From SOIA01 sp964348015 (GTDB lineage Bacteria > Acidobacteriota > Aminicenantia > Aminicenantales > Aminicenantaceae): a stretch of DNA of 64,000 nt. Positions 49,154 through 57,289 of the stretch are shown one piece after another; within the stretch, counting starts at the first letter, position 1, and each line of letters opens with the position of its first letter. The position numbers and the translations under genes were made by a program. The stretch is from contig CAYGBC010000037.1 in assembly GCA_964348015.1 (NCBI GenBank), positions 1-64,000 of the forward strand. Direction: 5' to 3'. The notes below the pieces were generated by a model. That model saw only the letters and a program-made list of their open reading frames with translations. It was not told the origin of the DNA and searched no databases.

Positions 49154-49750
49154 TTAGGGCTGGCCCAGCTCGTACCGGGCAAACCTTTTTATGCGAATAT
49201 TCTCGCCAAACTTGGCGATATGGGACGCCACAAGCTGTTCTATAGAAACTTTATCATCCTTCACATAGGGCTGATTCAATAAACACACTTCTTCGTAAAA
49301 CTTTCCCAGCTTCCCCTGGACAATCTTATCAACGATTTCCGGAGGCTTTTTAGAATCCTTGAACTGCTCTCGTATGATCTCTTTTTCCTGGTCGAGCACT
49401 TCGCCAGGAATTTCCTCTGAGGAAACATACTTGGGATTGGATGCGGCAACATGCATGGCGATGTTTTTCACGAGTTCTTTAAACTCATCGTTGCGCGCAA
49501 CAAAGTCAGATTCACAGTTCACCTCTAAAAGAACTCCAATTTTGCCGTTCAGATGAATATAGGAGCCGATGATGCCTTCCGCGGTTTCCCGGCTCATTTT
49601 GTCCTGAGCGCGCGCGTATCCTTTCTTCCTCAAAATCAGGATCGCTTTCTCGATGTCTCCTTTGGATTCCTTGAGTGCCTTTTTGCACTCCATCATCCCT
49701 ATTCCTGTCCGTTGACGGAGCTCCTTGACCGTTTCAGCTTTTATCTCCAT
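49154..49750 (-). CDS. tsf: Elongation factor Ts
   Basis: A 198-residue EF-Ts of the short form (one core subdomain less than the ~280-residue E. coli type). The N-terminal UBA-like module is VKELRQRTGIGMMECKKALK then ESKGDIEKAILILRKKGYAR; the core has GSYIHLNGKIGVLLEVNCES, DFVARNDEFKELVKNIAMHV, and the end ASHIAKFGENIRIKRFARYE. It exchanges GDP for GTP on EF-Tu. A purine-rich AAGGAA lies before ATG 49750. It follows rpsB by 20 bases. Confidence 0.98.
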   Translation of the reverse strand: MEIKAETVKELRQRTGIGMMECKKALKESKGDIEKAILILRKKGYARAQDKMSRETAEGIIGSYIHLNGKIGVLLEVNCESDFVARNDEFKELVKNIAMHVAASNPKYVSSEEIPGEVLDQEKEIIREQFKDSKKPPEIVDKIVQGKLGKFYEEVCLLNQPYVKDDKVSIEQLVASHIAKFGENIRIKRFARYELGQP

Positions 49751-49770
49751 CTCACATTCCTTCCTTAAAC

Positions 49771-50601
49771 CTATTCTCCAGGATCAGCGGAACTCTTCTC
49801 TCCCTTTTCTCCAGGTGCCACCTCAGTGAGAGAGGGAGTCTGATGTTCTGGAACAGGCTGCTCTTCCTCCGGCACTGCCTCTTTTTCCTTTTTCGCTTCT
49901 TGGAGTTCGTTTTCTATTCTCTTCTGCTTCCCTTCCATTATGGCTTGAGTGACCTTTGATGTGAACAATTCAATGGCTCTGACAGCATCATCATTCCCGG
50001 GGATGGGATGGTCGATATTCTCTGGGTCTCCATTGGTGTCCACGACCGCGATGATAGGGATCTTCAACTTCTGGGCCTCTTGAATCGCAATTTCCTCTTT
50101 GGTCGAATCTATAACAAACAAAGCTCCGGGAAGTTCGTGCATGCCCTTTATTCCGCCTAAATTTTTCGAAAGCTTCCTGTAGACCTTTTCCAGTTTGGAC
50201 TGCTCCTTCTTGGACAAAAGGTCCCAACGCCCATCTTCTTTCATCTCTTCCATCTCGATCAACTTGTCCACACTCCCTCTGATCACGTCGAAGTTGGTTA
50301 ACAATCCTCCCAACCAACGTTGGTTGACATAACTGGATTCACATTTTTCTGAATTTTCCTTGATAATATCCTGGGCTTGTTTTTTGGTCCCGACCAGGAG
50401 CACATCTTTTCCATTCTCAGCCAGGTCTCTGATGAACTGAAGGGCATCCTTGAAAATTTTTATCGTTTTCTGCAAATCGATAATATAGATTCCATTCCTC
50501 TGTCCAAAAATGAAATCTTTCATCTTGGGATTCCACCTCTTTGTCTGGTGGCCAAAATGAACACCCGCTTCCAAAAGTTCTTTCATAGTGACTGAAACCA
50601 A
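49771..50601 (-). CDS. rpsB: 30S ribosomal protein S2
   Basis: A 276-residue S2. Signatures are MKELLEAGVHFGHQTKRWNP, MKDFIFGQRNGIYIIDLQKT, ILLVGTKKQA-like VLLVGTKKQAQDIIKENSEK, YVNQRWLGGLLTNFDVIRGS and PIIAVVDTNGDPENIDHPIP. After the core, the last ~45 residues form an acidic/proline-rich extension (KEKEAVPEEEQPVPEHQTPS) beyond the usual ~230-240 residue end, a common but variable tail. It is third in rplM-rpsI-rpsB-tsf-pyrH-frr. Confidence 0.98.
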   Translation of the reverse strand: MVSVTMKELLEAGVHFGHQTKRWNPKMKDFIFGQRNGIYIIDLQKTIKIFKDALQFIRDLAENGKDVLLVGTKKQAQDIIKENSEKCESSYVNQRWLGGLLTNFDVIRGSVDKLIEMEEMKEDGRWDLLSKKEQSKLEKVYRKLSKNLGGIKGMHELPGALFVIDSTKEEIAIQEAQKLKIPIIAVVDTNGDPENIDHPIPGNDDAVRAIELFTSKVTQAIMEGKQKRIENELQEAKKEKEAVPEEEQPVPEHQTPSLTEVAPGEKGEKSSADPGE

Positions 50602-50615
50602 CAGAAATCCTCCAT

Positions 50616-51020
50616 TTATCTCTTATGATATTGTGGGGCCTTCCTGGCACCGAGCAACCCGTATTTCTTCCTTTCTTTGATCCTGGAATCTCTCGTCAGC
50701 AGACCTGCGCTTTTCAGCCCGCTCTTCAGTTCTTTGTTAAACTCGACCAGAGCACGGGATATTCCCAGCCGGATCGCCTCAGCCTGTCCACCGATCCCCC
50801 CCCCATTGACTCGGATGAAAACATCAAACTTGTTCTCCGTCTCGGTCAGACGCAGAGGCTGTTTGATGACGTGTTTATGGCTTTCCAGATTAAAATATTC
50901 ATCGAACTGCTGGGCCCTCTTGTTCACATAGAGAGTGACATCCCCTTTTCCCGGACGCAAAAAGACCCTGGCCACTGATGTTTTTCTCTTTCCTGTTCCG
51001 TAATACTGGATTAAACTCAA
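50616..51020 (-). CDS. rpsI: 30S ribosomal protein S9
   Basis: A 134-residue S9: YYGTGKRKTSVARVFLRPGK at the N-terminus, NGGGIGGQAEAIRLGISRAL in the core and LTRDSRIKERKKYGLLGARK with the basic tail QYHKR that reaches the decoding centre. AGGAGG-like AGGAAAG precedes ATG 51020. It starts 8 bases after rplM, forming the conserved L13-S9 pair at the head of the operon. Confidence 0.98.
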   Translation of the reverse strand: MSLIQYYGTGKRKTSVARVFLRPGKGDVTLYVNKRAQQFDEYFNLESHKHVIKQPLRLTETENKFDVFIRVNGGGIGGQAEAIRLGISRALVEFNKELKSGLKSAGLLTRDSRIKERKKYGLLGARKAPQYHKR

Positions 51021-51028
51021 CTTTCCTC

Positions 51029-51457
51029 CTAAAAGCGGTACTCTTGTGGTTTCTGAGCATCATGAGGGTGTTCTGGCCCCTTGTACACTTTTAGTTTTTT
51101 GTACACAGCCCGACCGAGTTTCCCTTTGGGGATCATCCCCCAAACCGCTTTCCGAATCACTTCTTCTGGCTTTTTATCGAGGAGTTCCTTGAGAGTATTG
51201 ACTTTCAGTCCTCCTGGATAGCCGGAGTGAGAATAATACTTTTTCTGCTCTATTTTTTTCCCTGTCACATTTATCTTTTCCGCATTGACGACGACCACAA
51301 AATCTCCACAATCAACGAATGGAGTGAACTCGGGTTTCCGCTTTCCACGCAGCAATGTCGCGACTTCAGTGGCCAGCCTGCCGAGAGTCTTCCCATCAGC
51401 ATTAACCAGCCACCATTTCTTTTCAATCTCTTCTTTTTTGAGTGTAAACGTCTTCAT
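51029..51457 (-). CDS. rplM: 50S ribosomal protein L13
   Basis: A 142-residue L13: KKWWLVNADGKTLGRLATEV, ATLLRGKRKPEFTPFVDCGD, VVVNAEKINVTGKKIEQKKY and the end LGRAVYKKLKVYKGPEHPHD. It is an early assembly protein of the large subunit. It is the first gene of the translation operon, with a near-consensus promoter at 51503-51531 and a ~40-base leader, where autoregulation by L13 is known in other bacteria. Confidence 0.98.
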   Translation of the reverse strand: MKTFTLKKEEIEKKWWLVNADGKTLGRLATEVATLLRGKRKPEFTPFVDCGDFVVVVNAEKINVTGKKIEQKKYYSHSGYPGGLKVNTLKELLDKKPEEVIRKAVWGMIPKGKLGRAVYKKLKVYKGPEHPHDAQKPQEYRF

Positions 51458-51502
51458 TTCTTTTGACCTGAGATTTAGGCTTTTGAAAAAGAGTGATGCT
51501 CT

Positions 51503-51531
51503 AAAATACTAAATCTTATGGGAATTGTCAA
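51503..51531 (-). promoter_or_regulatory. Promoter of the rplM-rpsI-rpsB-tsf-pyrH-frr operon
   Basis: Minus strand TTGACA (51531-51526), 17-base spacer, TATTTT (51508-51503). It lies 46 bases above the rplM ATG. A small GGGGA/TCCCC hairpin (51536-51548) sits just upstream and may end the rhomboid transcript. Confidence 0.65.
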
Positions 51532-51624
51532 CACATGGGGACGCTCCCCAAGGTACCATTCTTTACATAAGTTTTTACTATTTTAACATAAAATCATATT
51601 TCAGCAAACGACAAATTCTTAAGT

Positions 51625-52287
51625 TCAACGAGTCCAGCGGGGGAATCTTTTTTTCTTGGCATAAATCCTGATCAGAGCGATCCCGATCAAAAATCCTCCG
51701 ATATGGGCAAACCAGGCCACTCCGCCGCCGATTCCGATGTTCATCACCTGAGCGATGAACCACAGCCCCAGAATGAAGAAGGCGGGAATCGGCTGAATCC
51801 AGACAAAGACCAGTGTGAGAACCCGGGCTCCTGGATAGAGGAGGAAATACGCTCCGAGTATCCCCGCAATCGCCCCGCTCGCCCCGATCATCGGAACCAA
51901 GGAAGACGGATGGAACGCGATATGGACCAGACTCGCTCCCAAACCGGACAGGAGATAAAAAAGGATAAACCGGAACGGCCCCAGAAAATCTTCGATGTTG
52001 TTCCCGAATATCCAAAGATAGAGCATGTTGCCGAAAAGATGAAGAAAGCTTCCATGCAGGAAAAGAGAAGTCACAAGAGAGAGGGGAGGAAATATTCGAG
52101 GAATCTGAGTGATCGTTGTGAAATGAGTGATCTCATAAGGGATCGCACCCATCCTCAAAATGAAGTGCGTCAATCCCTGTGGTGAAAAAACCTGGTAAAG
52201 AAAGACCAGAATATTCAGGGAGATTAAAATGACCGTGACTAAAGGAAAACGCTGGGTGGGATTTTCATCTTTCAGAGGGAGAAACAT
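51625..52287 (-). CDS. Rhomboid-family intramembrane serine protease
   Basis: A 220-residue protein with ~6 transmembrane helices. Conserved features are FLHGSFLHLFGNMLYLWIFG (the H-x2-GN-x3-L motif), PMIGASGAIAGILGAYFLLY with the GxSG nucleophile serine, and WFAHIGGFLIGIALIRIYAK with the partner histidine. Rhomboids cleave membrane proteins within the bilayer; the substrates here are unknown. The N-terminus PLKDENPTQRFPLVTVILIS fits the common bacterial subgroup. ATG 52287 lacks a strong ribosome-binding site; TATAAT lies 24 bases upstream. Confidence 0.94.
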   Translation of the reverse strand: MFLPLKDENPTQRFPLVTVILISLNILVFLYQVFSPQGLTHFILRMGAIPYEITHFTTITQIPRIFPPLSLVTSLFLHGSFLHLFGNMLYLWIFGNNIEDFLGPFRFILFYLLSGLGASLVHIAFHPSSLVPMIGASGAIAGILGAYFLLYPGARVLTLVFVWIQPIPAFFILGLWFIAQVMNIGIGGGVAWFAHIGGFLIGIALIRIYAKKKRFPRWTR

Positions 52288-52367
52288 TTCGTGCCCGAAT
52301 GGTCAGGGATTATACAAGTGAAGGATGCGGTCTGTTTATACGAGAAGTCTGAATATCTCTTTCGAGT

Positions 52368-53381
52368 CTATCTTATTCCTCTCAATTCCTGTTCGAGTCG
52401 TCTTCTCTCCGCTCTCTTCTTCGAGGCCTCCTGAAACTTCTCTGTGTACTGCTGGGCTTCCTGCTGGAAACGGGAAGATCTTTCCGGCCAAAGCCTTTCC
52501 TTGACGCTTCTGTACAAGACACTCATGTACGCGTATGGCTCAGGATAGGAAGGATCTAACTCGATGGCCTTCAGCAGGGCCTCTTCGCTTTCATTCGCCA
52601 GCGTTTTTTGCTCTTCGGCGGATAACATGTTCTGCAGACGGTGGGCTTTGGACCAGCGGTTGACTCCTATAGAATACCAGACTTCTGCATTTTCAGGGTC
52701 GTATTTAGCGCTTAACTTATGAAATTCGTTCGCTTTGTCAAACTCAGGAATAGGTGTTAAATTGCCGTAAAACTGGGCGATGTACGCATAGCCCCTGGGG
52801 TCTTCAGGATCGACCTCGATCCTTCTCAGGTACATTTCCTCGGCTTTTTGAAACGGTGTCTTGCCTCCATCGCCCACCTCATCCTCTGTACTCCCGGCGT
52901 ATTTTGTGTAGAACTGCGCAACGACGTAATAATTCTCCATCTTGGTCGGCTCCATCTCAACGATCTTCAGGTACATTTTTTCGGCTTCTTCAAAGTTTCT
53001 CAGTATGTCATACATGTCGCCCAAGGAATAAATAATGTCCTTATTGGTGGGGGCAATCTCATACGCTTTCGTGAGATTTTCTAAAGCCCTCTGCGCTTTT
53101 TCTTCATTTTCCGGAGTGTCCACTCCAGGGTTGTAGAGATTCTTGTAAGATTCTCCGAGATACCAGAACGCTTCCACCAAATCCGGATTATAGATCAACG
53201 CTCTCTCATACTCATCTATGGCTTTGCGGTATTGATTCTTAGTGAACAGAGAGTTGGCCCTGTTGAAATAATAGTTGGCTTTGAGGTTGCTGACTTTGAG
53301 TTTCTGGCAGCTCGTGAAAGCAAAAACTATAACGATTGCGAGCAGAATCGCCATTAATGCGTACGTGCTTTTGCGAGACAT
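52368..53381 (-). CDS. TPR lipoprotein
   Basis: A 337-residue lipoprotein: MSRKSTYALMAILLAIVIVF then AFTSC, with Cys25 lipidated. The mature part is a series of TPR units: NSLFTKNQYRKAIDEYERAL, NPDLVEAFWYLGESYKNLYN, NLTKAYEIAPTNKDIIYSLG, NFEEAEKMYLKIVEMEPTKM, YLRRIEVDPEDPRGYAYIAQ and LKAIELDPSYPEPYAYMSVL. It should be an interaction scaffold on the periplasmic face of a membrane. AGGAGG lies eight bases before the ATG at 53381. It is between der and the rhomboid gene; no functional link is evident. Confidence 0.85.
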   Translation of the reverse strand: MSRKSTYALMAILLAIVIVFAFTSCQKLKVSNLKANYYFNRANSLFTKNQYRKAIDEYERALIYNPDLVEAFWYLGESYKNLYNPGVDTPENEEKAQRALENLTKAYEIAPTNKDIIYSLGDMYDILRNFEEAEKMYLKIVEMEPTKMENYYVVAQFYTKYAGSTEDEVGDGGKTPFQKAEEMYLRRIEVDPEDPRGYAYIAQFYGNLTPIPEFDKANEFHKLSAKYDPENAEVWYSIGVNRWSKAHRLQNMLSAEEQKTLANESEEALLKAIELDPSYPEPYAYMSVLYRSVKERLWPERSSRFQQEAQQYTEKFQEASKKRAERRRLEQELRGIR

Positions 53382-53559
53382 TATGACCTCCTTTTAACTC
53401 GAGGGCGATCTTCTCCCGAGATTTAATTTATAATCGAATACGCCATTAAAGTCAAGAAGAACAAAATGCCATGCGGGAGTACATGGAAAAATCCCTGCGG
53501 AGAACAGATAAAAAAATCGTAAGCGCCTGAAATTGGGGTTTATGTTCAATCGAAGGCCT

Positions 53560-54873
53560 TCAGTTCTTTCTCAACTCCAACCGTATGGGAGTTCCCCAAA
53601 GGTCGAATTTCTCCCGCAAAAGTTGAGTGAAAAATTTTTCATAAGACGGCGCTAGAGAAGCCCGCGAATGCGTGAAAAGGACAAAGGTCGGCGGGAGAAT
53701 TCTTTTCTGAGTCATGTATTTCAACTTCATTCGTGTTTTCTTTTTGGAGAGCGCCGGATGATGCTCATTGACCCAGACAAGAAAATTATTCAACTGGGAA
53801 GTTCCGACTCTTTTTTTCCCGTTCATGTAAACTTGCTCTGCGGAATCAAGAATCTTTATCACTCTTTTCCCAGAGAGTGCGGAAACGAAAAGGAGGGGCG
53901 CATAATTGACGAAATCCAGTTTTGTATAACATCTTTTCGTGAACTCCTCGGAGGTGCGGGTGCTTTTCTGGATCAAATCCCATTTATTCAAGGCAATAAT
54001 CATGGGTTTGCCTGATTCACGAGAAAGATGAGCGACAGCCGTATCCTGTCGGGTGGGAAATTCCTGGGCATCCATTATCATGCAGATGACATCTGCCCTC
54101 CTGATATCTTTTTTCGCCTTCAAAATACTGGCTTTTTCCCTTTTATCCCGGGTTCGGCTCAGCTTGCGAATCCCTGCCGTATCCACCAAGCTGAAAGCCT
54201 TTTTATTCCTGTATATCAGCGTATCCGTGCTATCGCGCGTTGTTCCAGGGATTTCACTCACGATCAATTTCTCTTCTCCACAGAGGCGGTTCACTATGGA
54301 GGATTTTCCCACGTTGATACGGCCAACCAGTGCGACCCGAAGAGGTTGACTTTCCTCTTCATCGAGACCGGGTGAAGGAATCAACTCCTCCAGGGTCTGC
54401 TCGAGAATTTCCAAATTTCTTTTATGCTCGGCAGAGACGGCAAAAATCTCCTCCTTTCCTAACCGGAAAAAATCCCCAATCTTGGTTTCCTCAAATGGCG
54501 AGTCAATCTTATTGACCACCACAAAAATCGGTTTGTTCAACTTTCTCAAAGAGAGAAAAAGCTCTTCCTCTGCTGGCAGCAAATCTCTTTTTCCATCCAG
54601 CACAAAAAGAAGTATGTCTGCCGTCTCTGCCGCTTCTTGAGCTTTATTTCTGATCTGAGAGGAGAGGGGATCCTCCTGGGTGTCAAAAAAGCCGCCTGTG
54701 TCAATCAAAACAAACTTCTTGTCCTTCAAGCCGCAGACCGCAGAAACCTGATCCCGAGTCATTCCTGGAAGAGAATGGACGAGGGATTTTTTCTCGTTCA
54801 AAAGCCGGTTGAACAGAGTGGATTTCCCCACATTCGGAAAGCCCACGATAGCAATTCTTTTTAATTTTTTCAT
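53560..54873 (-). CDS. der: Ribosome-assembly GTPase Der (EngA)
   Basis: A 437-residue Der with two tandem G domains. Domain 1: AIVGFPNVGKSTLFNRLLNE, the DTGGFF G3 and VVNKIDS G4. Domain 2: ALVGRINVGKSSIVNRLCGE, SLVDTAGIRKLSRTRDKREK and IALNKWDL. The KH-like C-terminal domain follows (MTQKRILPPTFVLFTHSRAS). It is needed for late 50S maturation. The ATG at 54873 has only a weak ribosome-binding site. It follows the GerMN gene by 42 bases on the same strand, in a possible operon amidase-GerMN-der. Confidence 0.97.
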   Translation of the reverse strand: MKKLKRIAIVGFPNVGKSTLFNRLLNEKKSLVHSLPGMTRDQVSAVCGLKDKKFVLIDTGGFFDTQEDPLSSQIRNKAQEAAETADILLFVLDGKRDLLPAEEELFLSLRKLNKPIFVVVNKIDSPFEETKIGDFFRLGKEEIFAVSAEHKRNLEILEQTLEELIPSPGLDEEESQPLRVALVGRINVGKSSIVNRLCGEEKLIVSEIPGTTRDSTDTLIYRNKKAFSLVDTAGIRKLSRTRDKREKASILKAKKDIRRADVICMIMDAQEFPTRQDTAVAHLSRESGKPMIIALNKWDLIQKSTRTSEEFTKRCYTKLDFVNYAPLLFVSALSGKRVIKILDSAEQVYMNGKKRVGTSQLNNFLVWVNEHHPALSKKKTRMKLKYMTQKRILPPTFVLFTHSRASLAPSYEKFFTQLLREKFDLWGTPIRLELRKN

Positions 54874-54915
54874 CAGGAAAAGTGCACTTTCGCTTAAGAA
54901 TAGGATGCGGTGTAA

Positions 54916-55494
54916 CTATTGGGCGATGAGATCATACAGGGGGAGAAAAGGGCGGCTCAGGTTGATGTGGCCTCCCAGAGTTTCTCTTTCCCGTCCTTCG
55001 ATCAAAATAAAGACTTTTTCGATGTCATCAAAATTGTAAGCCAAAGAATTGACAACCGAAAAAATCGTTGATATCTCGGCCGACGAGCCAGAAAGATGTT
55101 GCTCCACGATATCCTCGGAAAAATCCACATACGCCACTCCCTCTTCCGTTACATAGAGCTCTCTCAGCTTGGCTTCAGGAGGAAATGGCGAGATGTATCC
55201 CTTCTGAGAACCGTTGATGAGTTCCGTGATCGTCTGCTTGGCTTGACGAACCATAGACAGATCAGCCGGAATCTCGCGCTGTTCCGGATGGAGAAGCGTG
55301 TCGTCCTCCGAAAGAAAAAAGAGGACGACCGTTCTTGTCTTCCCGGGTTGAACCGGCAACGGCTCCACCTCTGGAGGGGATACGGGAGCGGTGGGGACGA
55401 TCTTTTCTTTTATCCCTCCGACAAAAAAGACAACAACTAGAATTACAAAAACCACAAAAAGAACCCCGAGTGTTGCGACTTTCTTCCTTCCCAT
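54916..55494 (-). CDS. GerMN-domain protein
   Basis: A 192-residue protein with an N-terminal membrane helix (VATLGVLFVVFVILVVVFFV, about residues 6-27), a proline-rich linker, then one GerMN domain: TRTVVLFFLSEDDTLLHPEQ, LSMVRQAKQTITELINGSQK, KLRELYVTEEGVAYVDFSED and STIFSVVNSLAYNFDDIEKV. GerMN is found in spore germination proteins but also in many non-sporulating lineages, in the envelope next to amidases as here. It is nine bases downstream of the amidase gene, so a joint role in cell-wall remodelling is likely. GAGG precedes ATG 55494. Confidence 0.9.
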   Translation of the reverse strand: MGRKKVATLGVLFVVFVILVVVFFVGGIKEKIVPTAPVSPPEVEPLPVQPGKTRTVVLFFLSEDDTLLHPEQREIPADLSMVRQAKQTITELINGSQKGYISPFPPEAKLRELYVTEEGVAYVDFSEDIVEQHLSGSSAEISTIFSVVNSLAYNFDDIEKVFILIEGRERETLGGHINLSRPFLPLYDLIAQ

Positions 55495-55503
55495 TTTTAT
55501 CCT

Positions 55504-56676
55504 CTAACGCTGTGCATAGCGTTCGATATAGTTTTCAAGTCCCCTATAGACGGCCTCGACAACATTGTTTTGGAACCATTCCGTGTTCAACTTTCTCTCT
55601 TCTTCAGGATTGGAGATGAAGGCCACTTCGACCAGCACAGCCGGGCAGGCCACTCCACTCAAAACTCTGAAAGGAGCCTGTTTGATCCCTCGATTTCTCG
55701 TCCTCAATAGATTATTGAGCTCTTCCTGGATGGCCTCCGCCAGCAGACTGCTTTCTTTGAGATAAGCTGACTGGGCCATATCCCATAAAATCATGGTGAT
55801 CTCATCTTCGCTGTCTCCAACTATCCCTTCCTCAAAATCTGCAGGATTATTCTCCATATACGCCAGTCTTCTGGCTTCATCGTCAGTCGCCTCCCGGCTG
55901 AGGAAAAAGGTTTCTGAGCCATGCGCGTCTTTCCTGAACGAGCTGTTAATATGGATGCTGATGAATAGATCGGATTTGTTGTAATTCGCGATGGCCGCTC
56001 TATTCTCGAGAGAAATGCTCACATCGTTTTCCCTCGTGAGGACAACGCGCACGGGTAAATTCTTTTCGATAACATTTTTCAATTTAAGACCGAGAGCCAG
56101 AGCCACGTCTTTTTCGAGTGTTCCGTATTTTCCCAGAGCTCCGGGCTCCATACCCCCGTGACCCGGGTCAATCACGATTGTTTGGATCCCCGGGGAGGCT
56201 GATTCCTCTCTTTCTCTGGAAAGGGCTGAATCAAGTCGAGACTGTATTTCTCTTTCTGGCGGTCTTCCCTCTCTCCTGCTCTCCTCATCGGCTTCGCTGA
56301 AATCCAGAACCAGCCGGGTCGGGTTATCCAAGACAAAATAATCGTAGTCGAAATCTCTGATTTTAGTCTTAATAGTCAGGATGTAATAATCTCCACCCTT
56401 CGTCCAGCTCATGGATTTGATGATGCGGCTTTCGAAAGGCTCTCTCTGTATCCGAAAATCAATGTCGAAGGATATCTTCACGAGCATGAAAGAAGAGCCC
56501 TTATCGATCTCGAAAGAGAAGGGGAAGGAGGGTTCGATGACGACCCGGCTGAAATCTTCATAATCCCTGACGGACAATTTGAGAAACGGCTGGATCTGGG
56601 AAATCGAAGCTAAGGAGAGGAGGAAGAAGAGAACAGCTCCTGCGATCAGCGTTCCATTTTTTCTCAAGCTATCCAA
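55504..56676 (-). CDS. N-acetylmuramoyl-L-alanine amidase (AMIN + Amidase_3)
   Basis: A 390-residue exported enzyme. The N-terminal hydrophobic segment (LIAGAVLFFLLSLASISQIQ) is a signal or anchor; residues ~30-135 form an AMIN-like domain (VRDYEDFSRVVIEPSFPFSF), then a charged linker. The catalytic Amidase_3 domain has IVIDPGHGGMEPGALGKYGT (zinc His), SDLFISIHINSSFRKDAHGS (zinc His) and CPAVLVEVAFISNPEEERKL (catalytic Glu), all intact. It cleaves the amide between MurNAc and the stem peptide during cell separation, in the AmiC style. GerMN follows directly. Confidence 0.94.
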   Translation of the reverse strand: MDSLRKNGTLIAGAVLFFLLSLASISQIQPFLKLSVRDYEDFSRVVIEPSFPFSFEIDKGSSFMLVKISFDIDFRIQREPFESRIIKSMSWTKGGDYYILTIKTKIRDFDYDYFVLDNPTRLVLDFSEADEESRREGRPPEREIQSRLDSALSREREESASPGIQTIVIDPGHGGMEPGALGKYGTLEKDVALALGLKLKNVIEKNLPVRVVLTRENDVSISLENRAAIANYNKSDLFISIHINSSFRKDAHGSETFFLSREATDDEARRLAYMENNPADFEEGIVGDSEDEITMILWDMAQSAYLKESSLLAEAIQEELNNLLRTRNRGIKQAPFRVLSGVACPAVLVEVAFISNPEEERKLNTEWFQNNVVEAVYRGLENYIERYAQR

Positions 56677-56711
56677 TTTTTCTCAGCTTCTTTCTTCTCA
56701 AAATTTTCTCA

Positions 56712-57057
56712 TGGAGGCGGCGGGAATCGAACCCGCGTCCGAAGACATTCAGCAGTCAGCTTCTACATGCTTATCCTCTTCTTCATCTCGTTCTGAAGTG
56801 TTTGAAGAGGAAAAACACATCCGAACCAGCCCTGATGGAGTTTCGCTTGCCAGGCTCAGGACGAACCTGGCTTGCTATCCTGCTCGTCGACGCTTCTCAA
56901 GAGCCGCAGGAAAGCGCATGAGAAGCGGCATGCCTACTGGTTAGGCAGCAACAGGCAGAGATTCTGCACTTAGTTGTTTTCCACCTTTTAACGAGGTGGG
57001 TGGAATCTCGACATGCGACTTCTGCTTCATTATCTCCGTCGAAACCTGTTCGCCCCC
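56712..57057 (-). ncRNA. ssrA: tmRNA (ssrA)
   Basis: A one-piece 346-base tmRNA. The 5' acceptor GGGGGCG (57057-57051) pairs with CGCCTCC near the 3' end, discriminator A at 56712; CCA is not encoded. GGTTCGATTCCCGCC forms the T-arm. PK1 is formed by CGAG/CTCG and CCACC/GGTGG; then AAAACAACTAAGT leads to resume codon GCA (56967-56965). The tag reads AESLPVAA before TAA (56943-56941), so tagged proteins end in A-AESLPVAA. Further pseudoknots follow. A consensus promoter is at 57072-57100. Confidence 0.96.
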
Positions 57058-57071
57058 ATTCTCAGGTTTCA

Positions 57072-57100
57072 ATTATATTTGGGCAGAGAATATTTGTCAA
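57072..57100 (-). promoter_or_regulatory. Consensus promoter of ssrA
   Basis: Minus strand TTGACA (57100-57095), 17-base spacer, TATAAT (57077-57072): both boxes match consensus completely, 15 bases above the tmRNA 5' end. The rest of 57101-57289 shows nothing. Confidence 0.8.
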
Positions 57101-57289
57101 TATTGGGGTAAATCAGAATAATAATCCAAAAATTAAAAGGAAGGGCTTGGAAACCGGATTCGTTTTGAACCCGGTCCGTTTAATTCCTCTTGTCTATGGG
57201 AAGGAAATCAGCGTTTATCTCAGCGGAAGAATCTTCTTTCTGTAGACCGGAAGCTTCAATCACTCCATTCCACTTGTATTTAAAAGAAG

